24,094 bases of DNA. It comes from a virus. The stretch is taken from the IMG/VR virus record IMGVR_UViG_3300036828_000320, positions 1-24,094 of that record; one strand, written 5' to 3'. Numbering within the stretch: position 1 is the first letter of the stretch; the number at the start of each line of letters is the position of its first letter. The translations under genes were made by a program, and so were the position numbers. The notes below the pieces were generated by a model. The model did no database searches. It was not told the origin of the DNA and worked only from the letters and a program-made list of their open reading frames with translations. Shown piece by piece: positions 1 through 10,253 of the stretch.

Positions 1-1
1 G

Positions 2-316
2 CTGGTCGCCCAGGAGCAGTCGCTCGGAGGCCTCGCGCTCGGCGTCGAGTGGATCGGCGAGGACTACATACCGCCGTTCCCGTTCGGCCACACCAGATCG
101 CTGTTCGGCGCGCAGGCGCTGTTCACCGTCACGATCGACGACGTCGTCTCCTACGGCTGGGGCCCAGGGGGCCCCTGGGGCCCGCCGCCGAAACCGGCCG
201 CCCCGACCGACCCGATGCTCTGGCCCCAGGTCAAAGTCGCGAAGGCCGGCGTCGCCCAGCCCGTCCCGCCCCGCGAGCTGTCGCTCGCACCCACCCCACA
301 GGAGGAGGACCGATGA
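2..316 (+). CDS. C-terminus of an upstream tail/virion protein (partial)
   Basis: The frame starting at base 2 is open from the window edge to a TGA at 314-316 and gives about 104 residues without its N-terminus. It reads as a folded segment with motifs such as GVEWIGEDYIPPFPFGHTR, followed by a proline-rich tail (GPWGPPPKPAAP) ending in QEEDR. The stop overlaps the ATG of the tail sheath gene (ATGA), so it is the preceding gene of the same operon. Position directly before the sheath in tail modules is commonly taken by a small structural or completion protein, but I do not recognise the family. A competing open frame beginning at base 49 in the sheath frame is rejected, because this frame covers the same bases and the sheath has a better start at 313. 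Confidence 0.55.
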   Translation: MVAQEQSLGGLALGVEWIGEDYIPPFPFGHTRSLFGAQALFTVTIDDVVSYGWGPGGPWGPPPKPAAPTDPMLWPQVKVAKAGVAQPVPPRELSLAPTPQEEDR

Positions 317-1830
317 GCCGCCCCGGTACGTCAGTCGTCGTTTCCGACAACCTGCCCACCGCCGGCGCGCCCGTCGACACCGGCGTCGCGTTCCTAATCG
401 GCGAGGCCGCCCAAGGCCCCGTCGACGCGCCCGCGCAGATCCGCTCCCCGGACACGTTCGAACATGTGTTCGGCCCCCGGTACAACCCGCCGTTCCTCTA
501 CGACTCCGTCGAGGCGAGCTTCAAGGACGGCGTCAGCGTCGCCTGGGTCCTCCGCCTCGCCGACCCCGACGCGACCGTCGCGACCGGCGGCGACGGCGCC
601 GTCAACGGGTTCACCGTCGACGCCTCCAGCCCTGGCGCCTGGGGGAACGACCTGACCGTCGAGATCCAGGCACCCGCGGCGCTCGCCGCGATGACCGCCC
701 GGCCGCGGCTGGCGCTCGTCCCGCTGGAGAAGAAGAAGCCGCCGAAGGCCGAGACGCGCGCCCCCGGCGACCCGCTCGCCGTCGCCGTGCTGCAGAACGG
801 CGTCGCCGTCGAGCGGTCCGCCGCGAACCTGCTGACCGTCGCTGACTTCGCCGCCTGGGCGGAGACGTCCGAGTACATCGACGTCGCCGTCACCGACGAG
901 ACGCTCGCGCTCGCGCCGCTGTCGCTAGAGCTCGCGGGCGGCACCAGCGGCACCGAGCCCGTCAACGACCCGCTGGCGCTGCTCGACGCCGCGATGAGCA
1001 TCCCGCCGTCGCTCGGGCCCGGACAGCTGATGGCGCCCGGCAAGACCGACCCCGCCCAGCACGAGGCGCTGCTCCGCGCCGCCGAATACGGCAACCGCGT
1101 CGCGCTGCTCGACGCCGACCCGACGCTCGACGAGGCCGGCCTCGTCGCGCACGTCGCCGAGCTGCGCACCCTCGACGTCGACTACCGCGGCGCGCTGTTC
1201 GACCCGCGCGCCGTCGTCCCCGGCCGCGCCGTCGGGACGAACCGCACGATCCCGTGGTGCGGCGTCCAGGCCGGGCTGATCAACCTGCAGGACCTGACCG
1301 GCAACCCGAACCGCGCCGCCGCCGGCTACTTCGGCGTCAGCCGCTGGGCCGGCGCGCTCGAGCGCGAGTGGGACGACGACGCCCGCGAGCGGCTGATGCA
1401 CGCCGGCGTCAACACCGCCCGCGTCATCTACGACACCGTCCGCGGCTACGGGTTCCGATCCCTCGTCGACGAGACCGGCACCCGCCGCGGCTGGCTGCAG
1501 CTCTCGAACGTCCGGTTCGCGATGGCGATCCAGGCGCAGGCCGACGCGATCGCCGAGACCTACGTGTTCGAGGTCGTCGACGGCCGCCAGAAGACGCTCG
1601 CTCGGTTCCGCGGCGAGCTGGCCGGGATGCTGCTCCCGTACTGGCCCAGCGCCCTGTACGGCGACACGCCCGACGACTCGTTCCGGGTGCTGACCGACCC
1701 GCCGGTCAACACCGACGAGACCGTCGCCGCCGGCGAGATCCACGCCGTCATCGCCCTGCGGATGAACCCGTTCGGAGAGTGGGTCGAGATCCAGATCGTC
1801 AAGACCCCGATCACCCAAGCGCTCGCATAG
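313..1830 (+). CDS. Phage tail sheath protein (contractile tail)
   Basis: This 505-residue protein forms the contractile outer cylinder of the tail. The start at 313 is chosen because GGAGGAGG lies just upstream, it overlaps the previous stop as ATGA, and the protein then begins MSRPGTSVVVSDN, like other sheath N-termini. The family hallmark SPGAWGNDLTVEI is at about residues 106-118. The C-terminal domain has the usual pattern: YVFEVVDGRQKTLARFRGEL, then an insertion into the stack and a final strand ending GEWVEIQIVKTPITQALA, which fits the interlocking C-terminal arm of sheath subunits. Length is normal for simple phage sheaths (about 400-530). The tail tube gene follows after 14 bases with a GGGAGG ribosome binding site. 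The family assignment is strong; the exact phage group cannot be told. Confidence 0.93.
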   Translation: MSRPGTSVVVSDNLPTAGAPVDTGVAFLIGEAAQGPVDAPAQIRSPDTFEHVFGPRYNPPFLYDSVEASFKDGVSVAWVLRLADPDATVATGGDGAVNGFTVDASSPGAWGNDLTVEIQAPAALAAMTARPRLALVPLEKKKPPKAETRAPGDPLAVAVLQNGVAVERSAANLLTVADFAAWAETSEYIDVAVTDETLALAPLSLELAGGTSGTEPVNDPLALLDAAMSIPPSLGPGQLMAPGKTDPAQHEALLRAAEYGNRVALLDADPTLDEAGLVAHVAELRTLDVDYRGALFDPRAVVPGRAVGTNRTIPWCGVQAGLINLQDLTGNPNRAAAGYFGVSRWAGALEREWDDDARERLMHAGVNTARVIYDTVRGYGFRSLVDETGTRRGWLQLSNVRFAMAIQAQADAIAETYVFEVVDGRQKTLARFRGELAGMLLPYWPSALYGDTPDDSFRVLTDPPVNTDETVAAGEIHAVIALRMNPFGEWVEIQIVKTPITQALA

Positions 1831-1844
1831 GGAGGCGCGCAGAC

Positions 1845-2264
1845 ATGTCACTCAAACGGCAATACGACGTCACCGCCTGGATCGACCACATCGGTCAGCT
1901 CGGGACGTTCGACTCGCTGACCGGCGGAGGCGTCGACAGCGACGAGCTGAAATACCACCCCGGCGGGATGAACGAGGTCGTCTCGCTCGGCGGCCGCAGC
2001 GAGATCGACAACGTCGTGATCGGCCGGCTGTACGTGCTGACACGCGACCACAAGCTCTACCTCGCCGGAAGCCTGTTCCGCCCCGGCAAGGTCGGGATGG
2101 TCGTCACCAAGCAGCCGCTCGACCCCGACGGCAACGTCTGGGGCCGGCCGATCGTCTACATCGGCACCTACAAGCGCTGCACGCCGCCCGAGCACGACTC
2201 GACCTCCAGCGACCCGTCGATCATCGAATACGAGATGTCGCCCGCGTTCGTGGGGCTGGGCTGA
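1845..2264 (+). CDS. Phage tail tube protein
   Basis: This 139-residue protein is predicted to form the inner tube through which DNA passes. ATG 1845 has GGGAGG about eight bases upstream. Its size, position directly after the sheath, and features such as the N-terminal SLKRQYDVTAWIDHIG followed by a GG-rich loop, the strand-rich middle, and the conserved-looking RPGKVGMVV region match the T4 gp19/gpFII-like tube fold. Sheath-tube order is standard in contractile tails. A longer open frame extends upstream to 1254, but that part lies inside the sheath gene in another frame and is not coding. The stop TGA overlaps the ATG of the next gene (TGATG). Confidence 0.88.
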   Translation: MSLKRQYDVTAWIDHIGQLGTFDSLTGGGVDSDELKYHPGGMNEVVSLGGRSEIDNVVIGRLYVLTRDHKLYLAGSLFRPGKVGMVVTKQPLDPDGNVWGRPIVYIGTYKRCTPPEHDSTSSDPSIIEYEMSPAFVGLG

Positions 2265-2857
2265 TGGTCGAGATTCCCGACGAAGCCGCGGAGCTGCTGG
2301 AGCGGGCCCGCGCCGACGAGCTCGGCGAGGAGGAGGAGCCGCCAGCCTCGTCGAGCAACGGCCACGGCGCCGCCCCCGGCTCGCTGATCGCCGGCCTCCG
2401 CGCCCAGCAACGCCAGATCGCGAAGGGGCGCACGACGATCATCGAGTTTCCCCGAGGGCTGTGGGCCGGGAAGCTCGCCGCCCGCTACCAGCTGCTCGAC
2501 GAGCGGGCGCTGAACCGGCTCCGGCGCGTAACCCAGACCGCCGACGCCGACGAGCTGCTCGACGCGAACGCCGACGTTCTGATCAGCGCGTGCCTCGAAG
2601 TCCTCGCCCGCCGCGACACGTCCGAGCCGTGGGGGCCGATCATCGAAGGCGAGCGGCTGCGGTTCGACCGGCAGCTCGGCGAGGCGCTCGAACTGGACGC
2701 CGACACCGCCCGCCAGGTCCTATACGCCCTCTGCGGCGGGCGGATCGAAGGCGCCGGCGTCGTCAACTCACTCTCCGCCGACTACGTCTCCTGGTGGCAG
2801 GGCGCGACCCCGGAGGTGGTCGACGAGCTGGCGGGGGAATCCCGGCCGACGTCATAA
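2264..2857 (+). CDS. Tail assembly chaperone (gpG-like)
   Basis: This 197-residue protein sits between tube and tape measure genes, the fixed place of tail assembly chaperones, which hold the tape measure protein during tail assembly. It starts with a Glu/Asp-rich helix (EAAELLERARADELGEEEE), then a Ser/Gly linker, then a mostly helical body with GRTTIIEFPRGLWAGK and a long acidic-basic helix region. Near its end, at 2833-2839, lies a G GGG GAA run suited to -1 slippage; the -1 frame continues to 3036 just before the tape measure gene. This G/GT arrangement is known for lambda and most long-tailed phages. If no slippage occurs the protein ends with SRPTS at 2857. The assignment rests mainly on position and the frameshift arrangement, not on a sequence family I recognise. 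Confidence 0.75.
   Translation: MVEIPDEAAELLERARADELGEEEEPPASSSNGHGAAPGSLIAGLRAQQRQIAKGRTTIIEFPRGLWAGKLAARYQLLDERALNRLRRVTQTADADELLDANADVLISACLEVLARRDTSEPWGPIIEGERLRFDRQLGEALELDADTARQVLYALCGGRIEGAGVVNSLSADYVSWWQGATPEVVDELAGESRPTS
2833..2839 (+). other. Candidate -1 ribosomal frameshift site (G GGG GAA)
   Basis: In the frame of the gene at 2264 the codons are GCG GGG GAA TCC. A one-base backward slip at GGG re-pairs perfectly with GGG, while the Glu tRNA would move from GAA to GGA with a mismatch. After slipping, the next codons are ATC CCG GCC GAC, and reading continues in the -1 frame to the stop at 3034-3036. The site lies 18 bases before the zero-frame stop. G-rich slippery runs are known at this position in phage tail chaperone genes. 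Efficiency cannot be judged from the sequence. Confidence 0.55.
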
Positions 2858-3036
2858 CGACCGTGGCGACCGCCTGCCTGCTCGGACTGCCCGCTGACCG
2901 GCTGCTGTACGGCGGCGTGCTCGAACAGACGTTCTGGGGGCTCGTCGTCGACCGCGCCGTCGTCCTGAGCAACCTGCGGCGAGACAACCTGGCGCGCGCC
3001 ATCGCTAACGAGCTCGGTCGCCGGGGGCGCGCGTAG
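2839..3036 (+). CDS. Frameshift extension of tail assembly chaperone (GT-like)
   Basis: After the -1 slip at 2833-2839 the ribosome would add 65 residues beginning IPADVITTVATACLLGLPAD and ending NELGRRGRA, giving a fusion of about 257 residues. The segment is helical and basic at its end. Its stop TAG abuts the ATG of the tape measure gene at 3037 with no gap. In lambda the T domain of gpGT binds the tape measure protein; the same job is inferred here. An independent start at GTG 2863 is possible, but the nearest purine-rich run is about 24 bases upstream, too far for a ribosome binding site, so expression by frameshifting is the better explanation. No other start in this frame is better supported. 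Confidence 0.6.
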   Translation: MPADVITTVATACLLGLPADRLLYGGVLEQTFWGLVVDRAVVLSNLRRDNLARAIANELGRRGRA

Positions 3037-4752
3037 ATGCCTGACGTCAGCTCGACGCTGCAGATCCTCGTCGACGTCAAGAACGGCCAGGAGTCCGCCG
3101 GCCAGATTCGCGACGTCGGCTCCGCTGGCGAGGAGGCCGGCGCCGGCGCCGAGAAGGCCGCCGGCGGGTTCGGCGGGATGGCGAAGAAGCTCGCGATCGC
3201 CGCCGGCGGCGCCGTCGCCGTCAAGAAGGGGTTCGACTTCCTGAAGGACGCCGCCGGCGCCGCGGAGAGCCTCGCGAAGTCGACCGCCGGGCTGCAGCGC
3301 ATCACCGGGATGGACGCCCGCGCCGCCTCCGGCTGGGTCTCGATGGCGAAGGAGCGCGGCATCCAATCCGACCAGCTGAACAAGGGGCTGGTGATCTTCT
3401 CCAAGCAGCTCGTCGGCGCGCAGGGCTCCAGCAAGAAGTCCGCTGAGGCGTTCGACAAGCTCGGCGTCTCGGCCAAGGCGCTGAAGAACATGAAAACCGA
3501 GGACGCGATCGCGGCGGTCGCTGACGGGTTCAAGAAGATGCCAGCCGGCGCCGAGAAGGCCGCGCTCAGCCAGCAGCTCCTCGGCCGGTCGTCCCAGAAG
3601 CTGCTGCCGCTGTTCAACAGCGGCAGCGAGGGCATCGCCGAGCAGATGGCGATGATGAAGAAGTACGGGCTGACGATGGACGAGAGCGGCGTCCAGAAGG
3701 GCCTGGAGCTTGCGAAGGCCCAGCGCGAGCAGGCCGCCGCGACGAGCGGCCTCAAGGTCGCGCTCGGCACCGCCCTGCTGCCCGTCATGACCAGCATCGC
3801 GAAGGCGCTGACCCCGATCGTCGCCGGGTTCACATGGCTGACGCAGAACGTTCCCGGCTTCACCTACATCGTCATCGGGCTCGCCGCGGGCCTCGGCGCG
3901 CTCGTGATCGCCAGCACCGTCGCGAGCGCGTTCGGCGCGCTCGCCGCCGCGTTCGGACTCACGAGCGGAGCGCTGCTCGGCCTGATCGGCACGGCGCTGC
4001 TCGCCGCCGCCCCGTTCATCGCGATCGGCCTCGCGATCGTCGCTGTCGGCGTCGGCCTCGTGATCCTCTACAAGAAGGTCGGCTGGTTCCACGACGCCGT
4101 CGACGCCGCGTTCGGCGCGATCAAGTCCGCCGTCAGCGCCGCGTTCGACTGGATCGTCCAGGCCGCCAAAACCGCGTTCAACTGGATAAAGGGCAACTGG
4201 CCGCTGCTGCTCGGGATCCTGACTGGCCCGTTCGGACTCGCGATCGCGCTGATAATCACCCACTTCGGGAAGATCAAGAAGGTCGCCGGCGACGCGTTCG
4301 GCACCGTCCAGCGGCTCGCGTCCGACGCCTGGAACGGGATGACGAAGGGGATCCGCGCCGCCGTCGACACGATCATCAACCTGATCAACAAGATCCCCGA
4401 CGCCGCCAAGTCAGTCGTTGACAAGGTCAAAGGGTTCTTCGGCGGCATCGGCAGCGCCGCCGGCGACTTCGCGTCCAGCCTGAACCCCGTCAAGGGCCTG
4501 AAGGGCCTGCTGAAGGGACAGCACGGGCTGACGATGCCCGGCGCCGGAGGGCTCGCGCTCGTCGGCGAGGCCGGCCCCGAGCTGCTGCAGCTGCCAGGCG
4601 GCGCGCGAGTCACCCCGCTCGCAGCCGGCACCTCCCCGCCGGTCAGCGGCGCCGGCGGCGGCGGCGACATTCACGTTCACGTCGAGGTCGACGGCCGCGA
4701 GCTCGCGCACGTCCTCGCGCGCCAGACCGCCGACCGGCAGGCGATGCGCTGA
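3037..4752 (+). CDS. Tail tape measure protein
   Basis: This 571-residue protein sets tail length and is ejected with the DNA. It begins MPDVSSTLQILVDVKNGQES, typical of tape measure N-termini, followed by Gly/Ala-rich helices. Hydrophobic segments at roughly residues 260-350 (for example IVIGLAAGLGALVIASTVAS) look membrane-active, and amphipathic tandem segments rich in Ala, Phe and Trp follow (about residues 350-460). The C-terminus has the widespread tape-measure signature LVGEAGPELLQLPGGARVTPL, then a Gly-rich linker and a HVHVEVDGRELA strand pair. Using about 0.15 nm per residue, the tail would be about 85 nm, which is short. It follows the chaperone with no spacer and overlaps the next start (TGATG). 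Confidence 0.92.
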   Translation: MPDVSSTLQILVDVKNGQESAGQIRDVGSAGEEAGAGAEKAAGGFGGMAKKLAIAAGGAVAVKKGFDFLKDAAGAAESLAKSTAGLQRITGMDARAASGWVSMAKERGIQSDQLNKGLVIFSKQLVGAQGSSKKSAEAFDKLGVSAKALKNMKTEDAIAAVADGFKKMPAGAEKAALSQQLLGRSSQKLLPLFNSGSEGIAEQMAMMKKYGLTMDESGVQKGLELAKAQREQAAATSGLKVALGTALLPVMTSIAKALTPIVAGFTWLTQNVPGFTYIVIGLAAGLGALVIASTVASAFGALAAAFGLTSGALLGLIGTALLAAAPFIAIGLAIVAVGVGLVILYKKVGWFHDAVDAAFGAIKSAVSAAFDWIVQAAKTAFNWIKGNWPLLLGILTGPFGLAIALIITHFGKIKKVAGDAFGTVQRLASDAWNGMTKGIRAAVDTIINLINKIPDAAKSVVDKVKGFFGGIGSAAGDFASSLNPVKGLKGLLKGQHGLTMPGAGGLALVGEAGPELLQLPGGARVTPLAAGTSPPVSGAGGGGDIHVHVEVDGRELAHVLARQTADRQAMR

Positions 4753-5558
4753 TGGCCCAGGCCCTCACCGGCGAGCGCCGGCAGCCAGCCGTCCCGAGGA
4801 TCATCGGCGACCGCGCCGGCTGGCTGTGGGGCGGCCACCACGTCATCATCCAGAGCTGGGCCGGGCAGCTCGCCGTCGTCGCGCTGCTGCAGGACCACGG
4901 CGCTCACCCCGCCGGCACCGGCGTCAACTGGGACGTCATCGACCGCCCGAAGCTGCGGAGCATCACCGAGTTCAAGGGGCGGCGCAACCGCGAGCTGGAG
5001 CTACGAATCCTCGTCGAGGGCTGGGTCACCGCCGGCGCGACCGTCACCCTCGCCCAACCGAAGAAACCGACCAAGAAGCCAAGCAAGCCGCACAAGCCGA
5101 CCAAGCACCCGAGAGCGCCGCAGCACCACACCGGCCACGGCTACTTCATCGAGACGGCGCTCGCCGCGCTCGAGGAGATGGCGAGCACGCCGCTGACCGT
5201 CCGCGTCATCGGCCCCGTCCCCTACTGGGGGCTGCGCTGGGCGATCACCAGCCTCGAATACGGCGACAACTACCTCCGCGACGTCAACACCGGCCGGCGG
5301 ATGCGCCAGGAGCTGACCGTCCACCTGCTCGAATACATACGCGCCGACAACCTCGACCGGCTCCGCGGCAGCGCCCAACCCAAGCGCGTCCGGTTCTACT
5401 CAATCAACCGCGGCGACGACCTCCAGAAGATCGCTCACAAAACGCTCGGTAAGGCGTCCCGCTGGCAAGAGATCGCGAAGCTCAACGCCGGCATGCGCGG
5501 CGTCAAGCTCCCCGCCCGCTACAAGGTCGGCGCCCGGATCAAGGTGCCCGCGAGATGA
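4752..5558 (+). CDS. LysM-domain tail/baseplate protein (T4 gp53-like role)
   Basis: This 268-residue protein has an N-terminal globular domain of about 100 residues and a basic linker of Lys/Pro repeats (KPTKKPSKPHKPTKHP, about residues 103-122). A second strand-rich domain contains PYWGLRWAITSLEYGDN, and a C-terminal LysM module covers about residues 213-268 (YSINRGDDLQKIA, then ARYKVGARIKVPAR). LysM modules bind glycan chains or serve as structural domains in baseplate proteins placed after the tape measure gene in Mu/P2-like and actinobacterial contractile phages. The domain around residues 125-200 resembles a tail terminator or hub-connecting fold, but I cannot assign it. The ATG overlaps the tape measure stop, and the end overlaps the next ATG by four bases. 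Confidence 0.8.
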   Translation: MAQALTGERRQPAVPRIIGDRAGWLWGGHHVIIQSWAGQLAVVALLQDHGAHPAGTGVNWDVIDRPKLRSITEFKGRRNRELELRILVEGWVTAGATVTLAQPKKPTKKPSKPHKPTKHPRAPQHHTGHGYFIETALAALEEMASTPLTVRVIGPVPYWGLRWAITSLEYGDNYLRDVNTGRRMRQELTVHLLEYIRADNLDRLRGSAQPKRVRFYSINRGDDLQKIAHKTLGKASRWQEIAKLNAGMRGVKLPARYKVGARIKVPAR

Positions 5559-6058
5559 GTCCAGCCGTTCGGCAGCCACGCCGACGACGGCGCCCGCCCG
5601 CCAAGCTCGCCCCTGCCCGGCCGACGCGGGCGCTGGCGCTCGACCACCTCGCGATCCACGGCGACAAAGGCATCGCCGTCAGCCTCACCGCCGCGACAAC
5701 GCAGGCGGTCCACGAGGAGACGCTCGAAGGCGCCTCGACCGTAACGCTCACCGTCCGTGACTCCGGCCGCAAGCTCCTGCGGTCCACGATCGTCAGAACC
5801 AGGGCGACGCTGACGCTCGACCGCGTCGAGTACCGGCTGGTCAAGGTCGCCCGCGCCGGCAACCAGGTCACGCTCACGTTCGAGGACGTCGCCGCGAACG
5901 TCCTACGCGACTACAGCAAGCCGAAGAAGTCCAACCGCGCGAACGGAACCCGCGCGCAGTTCGTGCGGTCGCTCGTCCGCGAGCCGCGCGAAGCGCTGAT
6001 CCCGTTCCACTGCCCGGAGGTCAACGTCAAGCAGCCGATCGCGCCGGTCAAGAAGTGA
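5555..6058 (+). CDS. Baseplate hub protein, N-terminal part (late control gpD/gp27-like)
   Basis: This 167-residue protein opens with a very basic, proline-rich stretch (RQPRRRRRPPAKLAPARP). It continues with a beta-rich segment that resembles the first hub domain of gpD/gp27-like proteins in actinobacterial phages: EGASTVTLTVRDSGRKLLRS, then RATLTLDRVEYRLVKVARAG, then QVTLTFEDVAANVLRDY, and the TRAQFVRSLVREP turn. In related proteins I know, this domain is joined directly to the rest of the hub. Here the reading frame stops at 6058 and the rest is encoded from GTG 6055 in the -1 frame, so the hub is split in two genes with a four-base overlap. Whether the two parts are made separately or joined by slippage is unknown; no clear slippery heptamer is visible at AAGAAGTGA. 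Confidence 0.68.
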   Translation: MSPAVRQPRRRRRPPAKLAPARPTRALALDHLAIHGDKGIAVSLTAATTQAVHEETLEGASTVTLTVRDSGRKLLRSTIVRTRATLTLDRVEYRLVKVARAGNQVTLTFEDVAANVLRDYSKPKKSNRANGTRAQFVRSLVREPREALIPFHCPEVNVKQPIAPVKK

Positions 6059-7538
6059 CGACCTGGGCCGACCACATTCGCGCTGGGCACCTGACGGTCA
6101 AACACGTCCAGGCGAACGCGCACCAGGCGAACATGATCGCGATCATGGTTCTCCGCTGCAAGCTGAAGGGCGGCGACCTGGAGTCGATGGCCGGGACCGT
6201 CGCGACCGCGACGCAGGAGAGCACCTGCACGAACCTGCAGCACGCCGTCGACCACGATTCGCTGGGGCTGTTTCAGCAGCGCCCGTCGATGGGCTGGGGC
6301 CACCCGTGGCAGCTCACCAACCCCGCCTACGCCGTCGACAAGTTCCTGTCGCACTTCCTGCCGTACCGCCGCCGCGGGATCGGCTGGCTGGAGGCCTCCG
6401 ACCTGACTCAGGGATCGGCGCACTCCAGCGCGCCGGCGCAGTGGTACGGCGAGGCGCTGAACAGCGCCCGCTACTTCGCCGGCGCCGCCGCAGCCGCTGC
6501 CTCCAGCCAGGTCACCGCCGGCACCTCCAGCAACGGCGCGTCGAGCGGTGGGACGCCCTACACCCCCGGCACAACCAAAACGATCACCCGCGAGGAGCCC
6601 TACGAGTTCAGCCGCGGCACCGCCGACGCCCGCGAGGACAGCTGGACGTGCATCGGCCGGCTCGCTCAGGAAGTCGGGTGGCGCCGGTACATCGCCCGCG
6701 GCGCGCTGTGGTTCGTCTCCGAGGCGTGGCTCGCAACCCACCCGCCGGCGTACCGGCTGACCGAGGGCGCTCGAGGAGTCCTCTCGATCGAGTTCGACTT
6801 TGAGACCAGGTCGCGGGCGACGGAAGCGACCGTCAAGGTCACCGCCGGCCGCTACGCGCTCGCGCCCGGCGACGTCGTCGAGCTCGTCGGCGAAGGCCCC
6901 GCCGACGGGAAGTGGCTCGTCTCCACAACCCGCCGCGACCTCGTGTCCCCCGTCCACGAGCTGACGCTGAAGCGCCCCGACGCGAAGCTGCTGGAGCCCG
7001 CGCCGAACGTCACGCAGACGACCGTCACCGTCGGCGGCAAGGCCGGCACCGCCGGCAAGGCCGGCACCAGCGGCGTCGCCGTCGAGCGCCAGAACCCGAA
7101 CCACGCCGCCGTGACGAACCGGGCGGTCTGGGCGTACAACGCCGCCGTCGTAATGAGCAGCTGGAACCTCCCGTATGAGACCGGCGCAAACTCGCACCGC
7201 CTCCTGATCGGCCACCCGCCGACCGCCGACTGCTCCAGCGGCGTCTCCTGGGTCCTGCTGAAGGCCGGGTTCCCGCTGCCAGGAGGAGTTCGCGCCGGCC
7301 AGTGGGCGCCCGTCTCCGGCGCCTACGAGGGCTGGGGCGCGCCCGGCCCCGGCCGGTACTTCACGATCATGACCAACGCCGGGCACATCTGGATCCGCTG
7401 GAACGGCATCGGCCCCGCCTGGCGGTTCGATACCAGGGCGTTCAGCGGCGACTCGTACCGCGGCTCGTCGGGAGGGCGCAACCGCTTCACGCCGTGTCCG
7501 CTCGGCGGGTTCGTGCAACGACACTGGCCGGGGTTCTG

Positions 7539-7539
<1 letters not shown>
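6055..7539 (+). CDS. Baseplate hub with lysozyme-like and NlpC/P60-like wall hydrolase domains
   Basis: This 494-residue protein starts at GTG 6055, coupled to the upstream hub part. Residues about 20-145 form a lysozyme-like transglycosylase domain with candidate catalytic E55 in TATQES, followed by SLGLFQQRPSMGWG, a motif typical of actinobacterial proteins. Residues about 175-325 look like the second hub domain (gpD-like), with AREDSWTCIGRLAQEVGWR and LAPGDVVELVGEG. A Gly/Lys/Ala linker leads to an NlpC/P60-like cysteine peptidase at about residues 345-494, with C393 in ADCSSGVSWVLLKAG and H444 in NAGHIWIRW as likely catalytic pair. The protein would sit at the tail tip and cut both glycan and peptide bonds of the cell wall during DNA entry. 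The stop overlaps the fibre ATG. Confidence 0.82.
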
Positions 7540-9674
<2,135 letters not shown>

Positions 9675-9687
9675 AGGAGGGACTCTG

Positions 9688-9906
9688 ATGGCCCGCTTCA
9701 ACGTCACATTCATGCTCGACGCCGACGACCTCGACGCCGCCCGCGAGCTCGTCGGCACCTGGACCGTCACGCCCGGCACCACCCTATTCGGCCTCGTGCA
9801 GCTCGCCAGCCTCGACGGCCCGCCCGCGCAGATCGGCCCGACCGGCAACGTCGGCACCGCGCTCGCGACCGCCGCCGCGACACCCCCGCCCCAGGGCGCC
9901 GCCTGA
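9688..9906 (+). CDS. Small protein of unknown function between fibre and baseplate genes
   Basis: This 72-residue protein has one of the clearest ribosome binding sites of the window (AAAGGAGG, ending seven bases before ATG 9688). It starts MARFNVTFMLDADDLDAARE, which looks like a beta-alpha unit, continues with a Thr/Val/Gly strand region and ends in a low-complexity Ala/Pro tail (ATAAATPPPQGAA). I do not recognise the family. Position between the long fibre and the gp25-like wedge gene, and a strong start, suggest a needed structural or assembly role such as fibre attachment or folding. The stop TGA overlaps the next ATG (TGATG). Confidence 0.7.
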   Translation: MARFNVTFMLDADDLDAARELVGTWTVTPGTTLFGLVQLASLDGPPAQIGPTGNVGTALATAAATPPPQGAA

Positions 9907-10253
9907 TGGCCGAGATCGTCCCCCGCCACTTCGCCGTCCCATTCCGCTTCACCGTCGACCCGATGGGCGGCCAGGGCGCCGCGACAACCGTCCAGGGCAC
10001 GACCGCGGAGATCGCCGACTGTGTCGAGACGTGCGTCCGCACCGTCGCCGGCCAGCGCCTGACGCTCCCCAGCTTCGGCCGCCCCGAAACCCTGGAGTTC
10101 GCCGGCGACGACGAGCTGGCCGCCTCCCAGCTCGAGGTCGCGATCGACGACGCCGAGCCGCGCGCCCAGGCGATCGTCGACGGCAACTTTGACCTCGACG
10201 ACCCGGCCGTCCTGCGCCTGCAGGCGATGTACCAACTGGAGGAGATCCAATGA
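9906..10253 (+). CDS. Baseplate wedge protein, gp25-like
   Basis: This 115-residue protein fits the T4 gp25/P2 gpW family, a small wedge subunit that links the baseplate to the sheath. Seen in the sequence: an N-terminal strand region ending in a Thr-Val-Gln segment, then EIADCVETCVRTVAGQR followed by LTLPSFGRPETLEFAG, which matches the family pattern of a helix, a Gly-Glu/Gln-Arg turn and a P-x-FG motif. The C-terminus is acidic and carries the final helix LRLQAMYQLEEIQ. It precedes the gpJ-like gene and overlaps its ATG by four bases, the standard W-J-I order of contractile phages. Confidence 0.85.
   Translation: MAEIVPRHFAVPFRFTVDPMGGQGAATTVQGTTAEIADCVETCVRTVAGQRLTLPSFGRPETLEFAGDDELAASQLEVAIDDAEPRAQAIVDGNFDLDDPAVLRLQAMYQLEEIQ

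Noticed and set aside
49-312. N-terminal extension of the sheath frame up to base 49
   Set aside because: The extension is Arg/Pro-rich without order, overlaps the open frame 2-316 of the upstream gene, and ATG 313 has a strong ribosome binding site and gives a normal sheath N-terminus.
5911-7524. 537-codon open frame on the minus strand
   Set aside because: It mirrors the hub gene; the product has no motifs and shows the compositional pattern of an antisense frame. The same applies to the long minus-strand frames at 2782-4263, 925-1851, 15505-16707 and 20604-21656.
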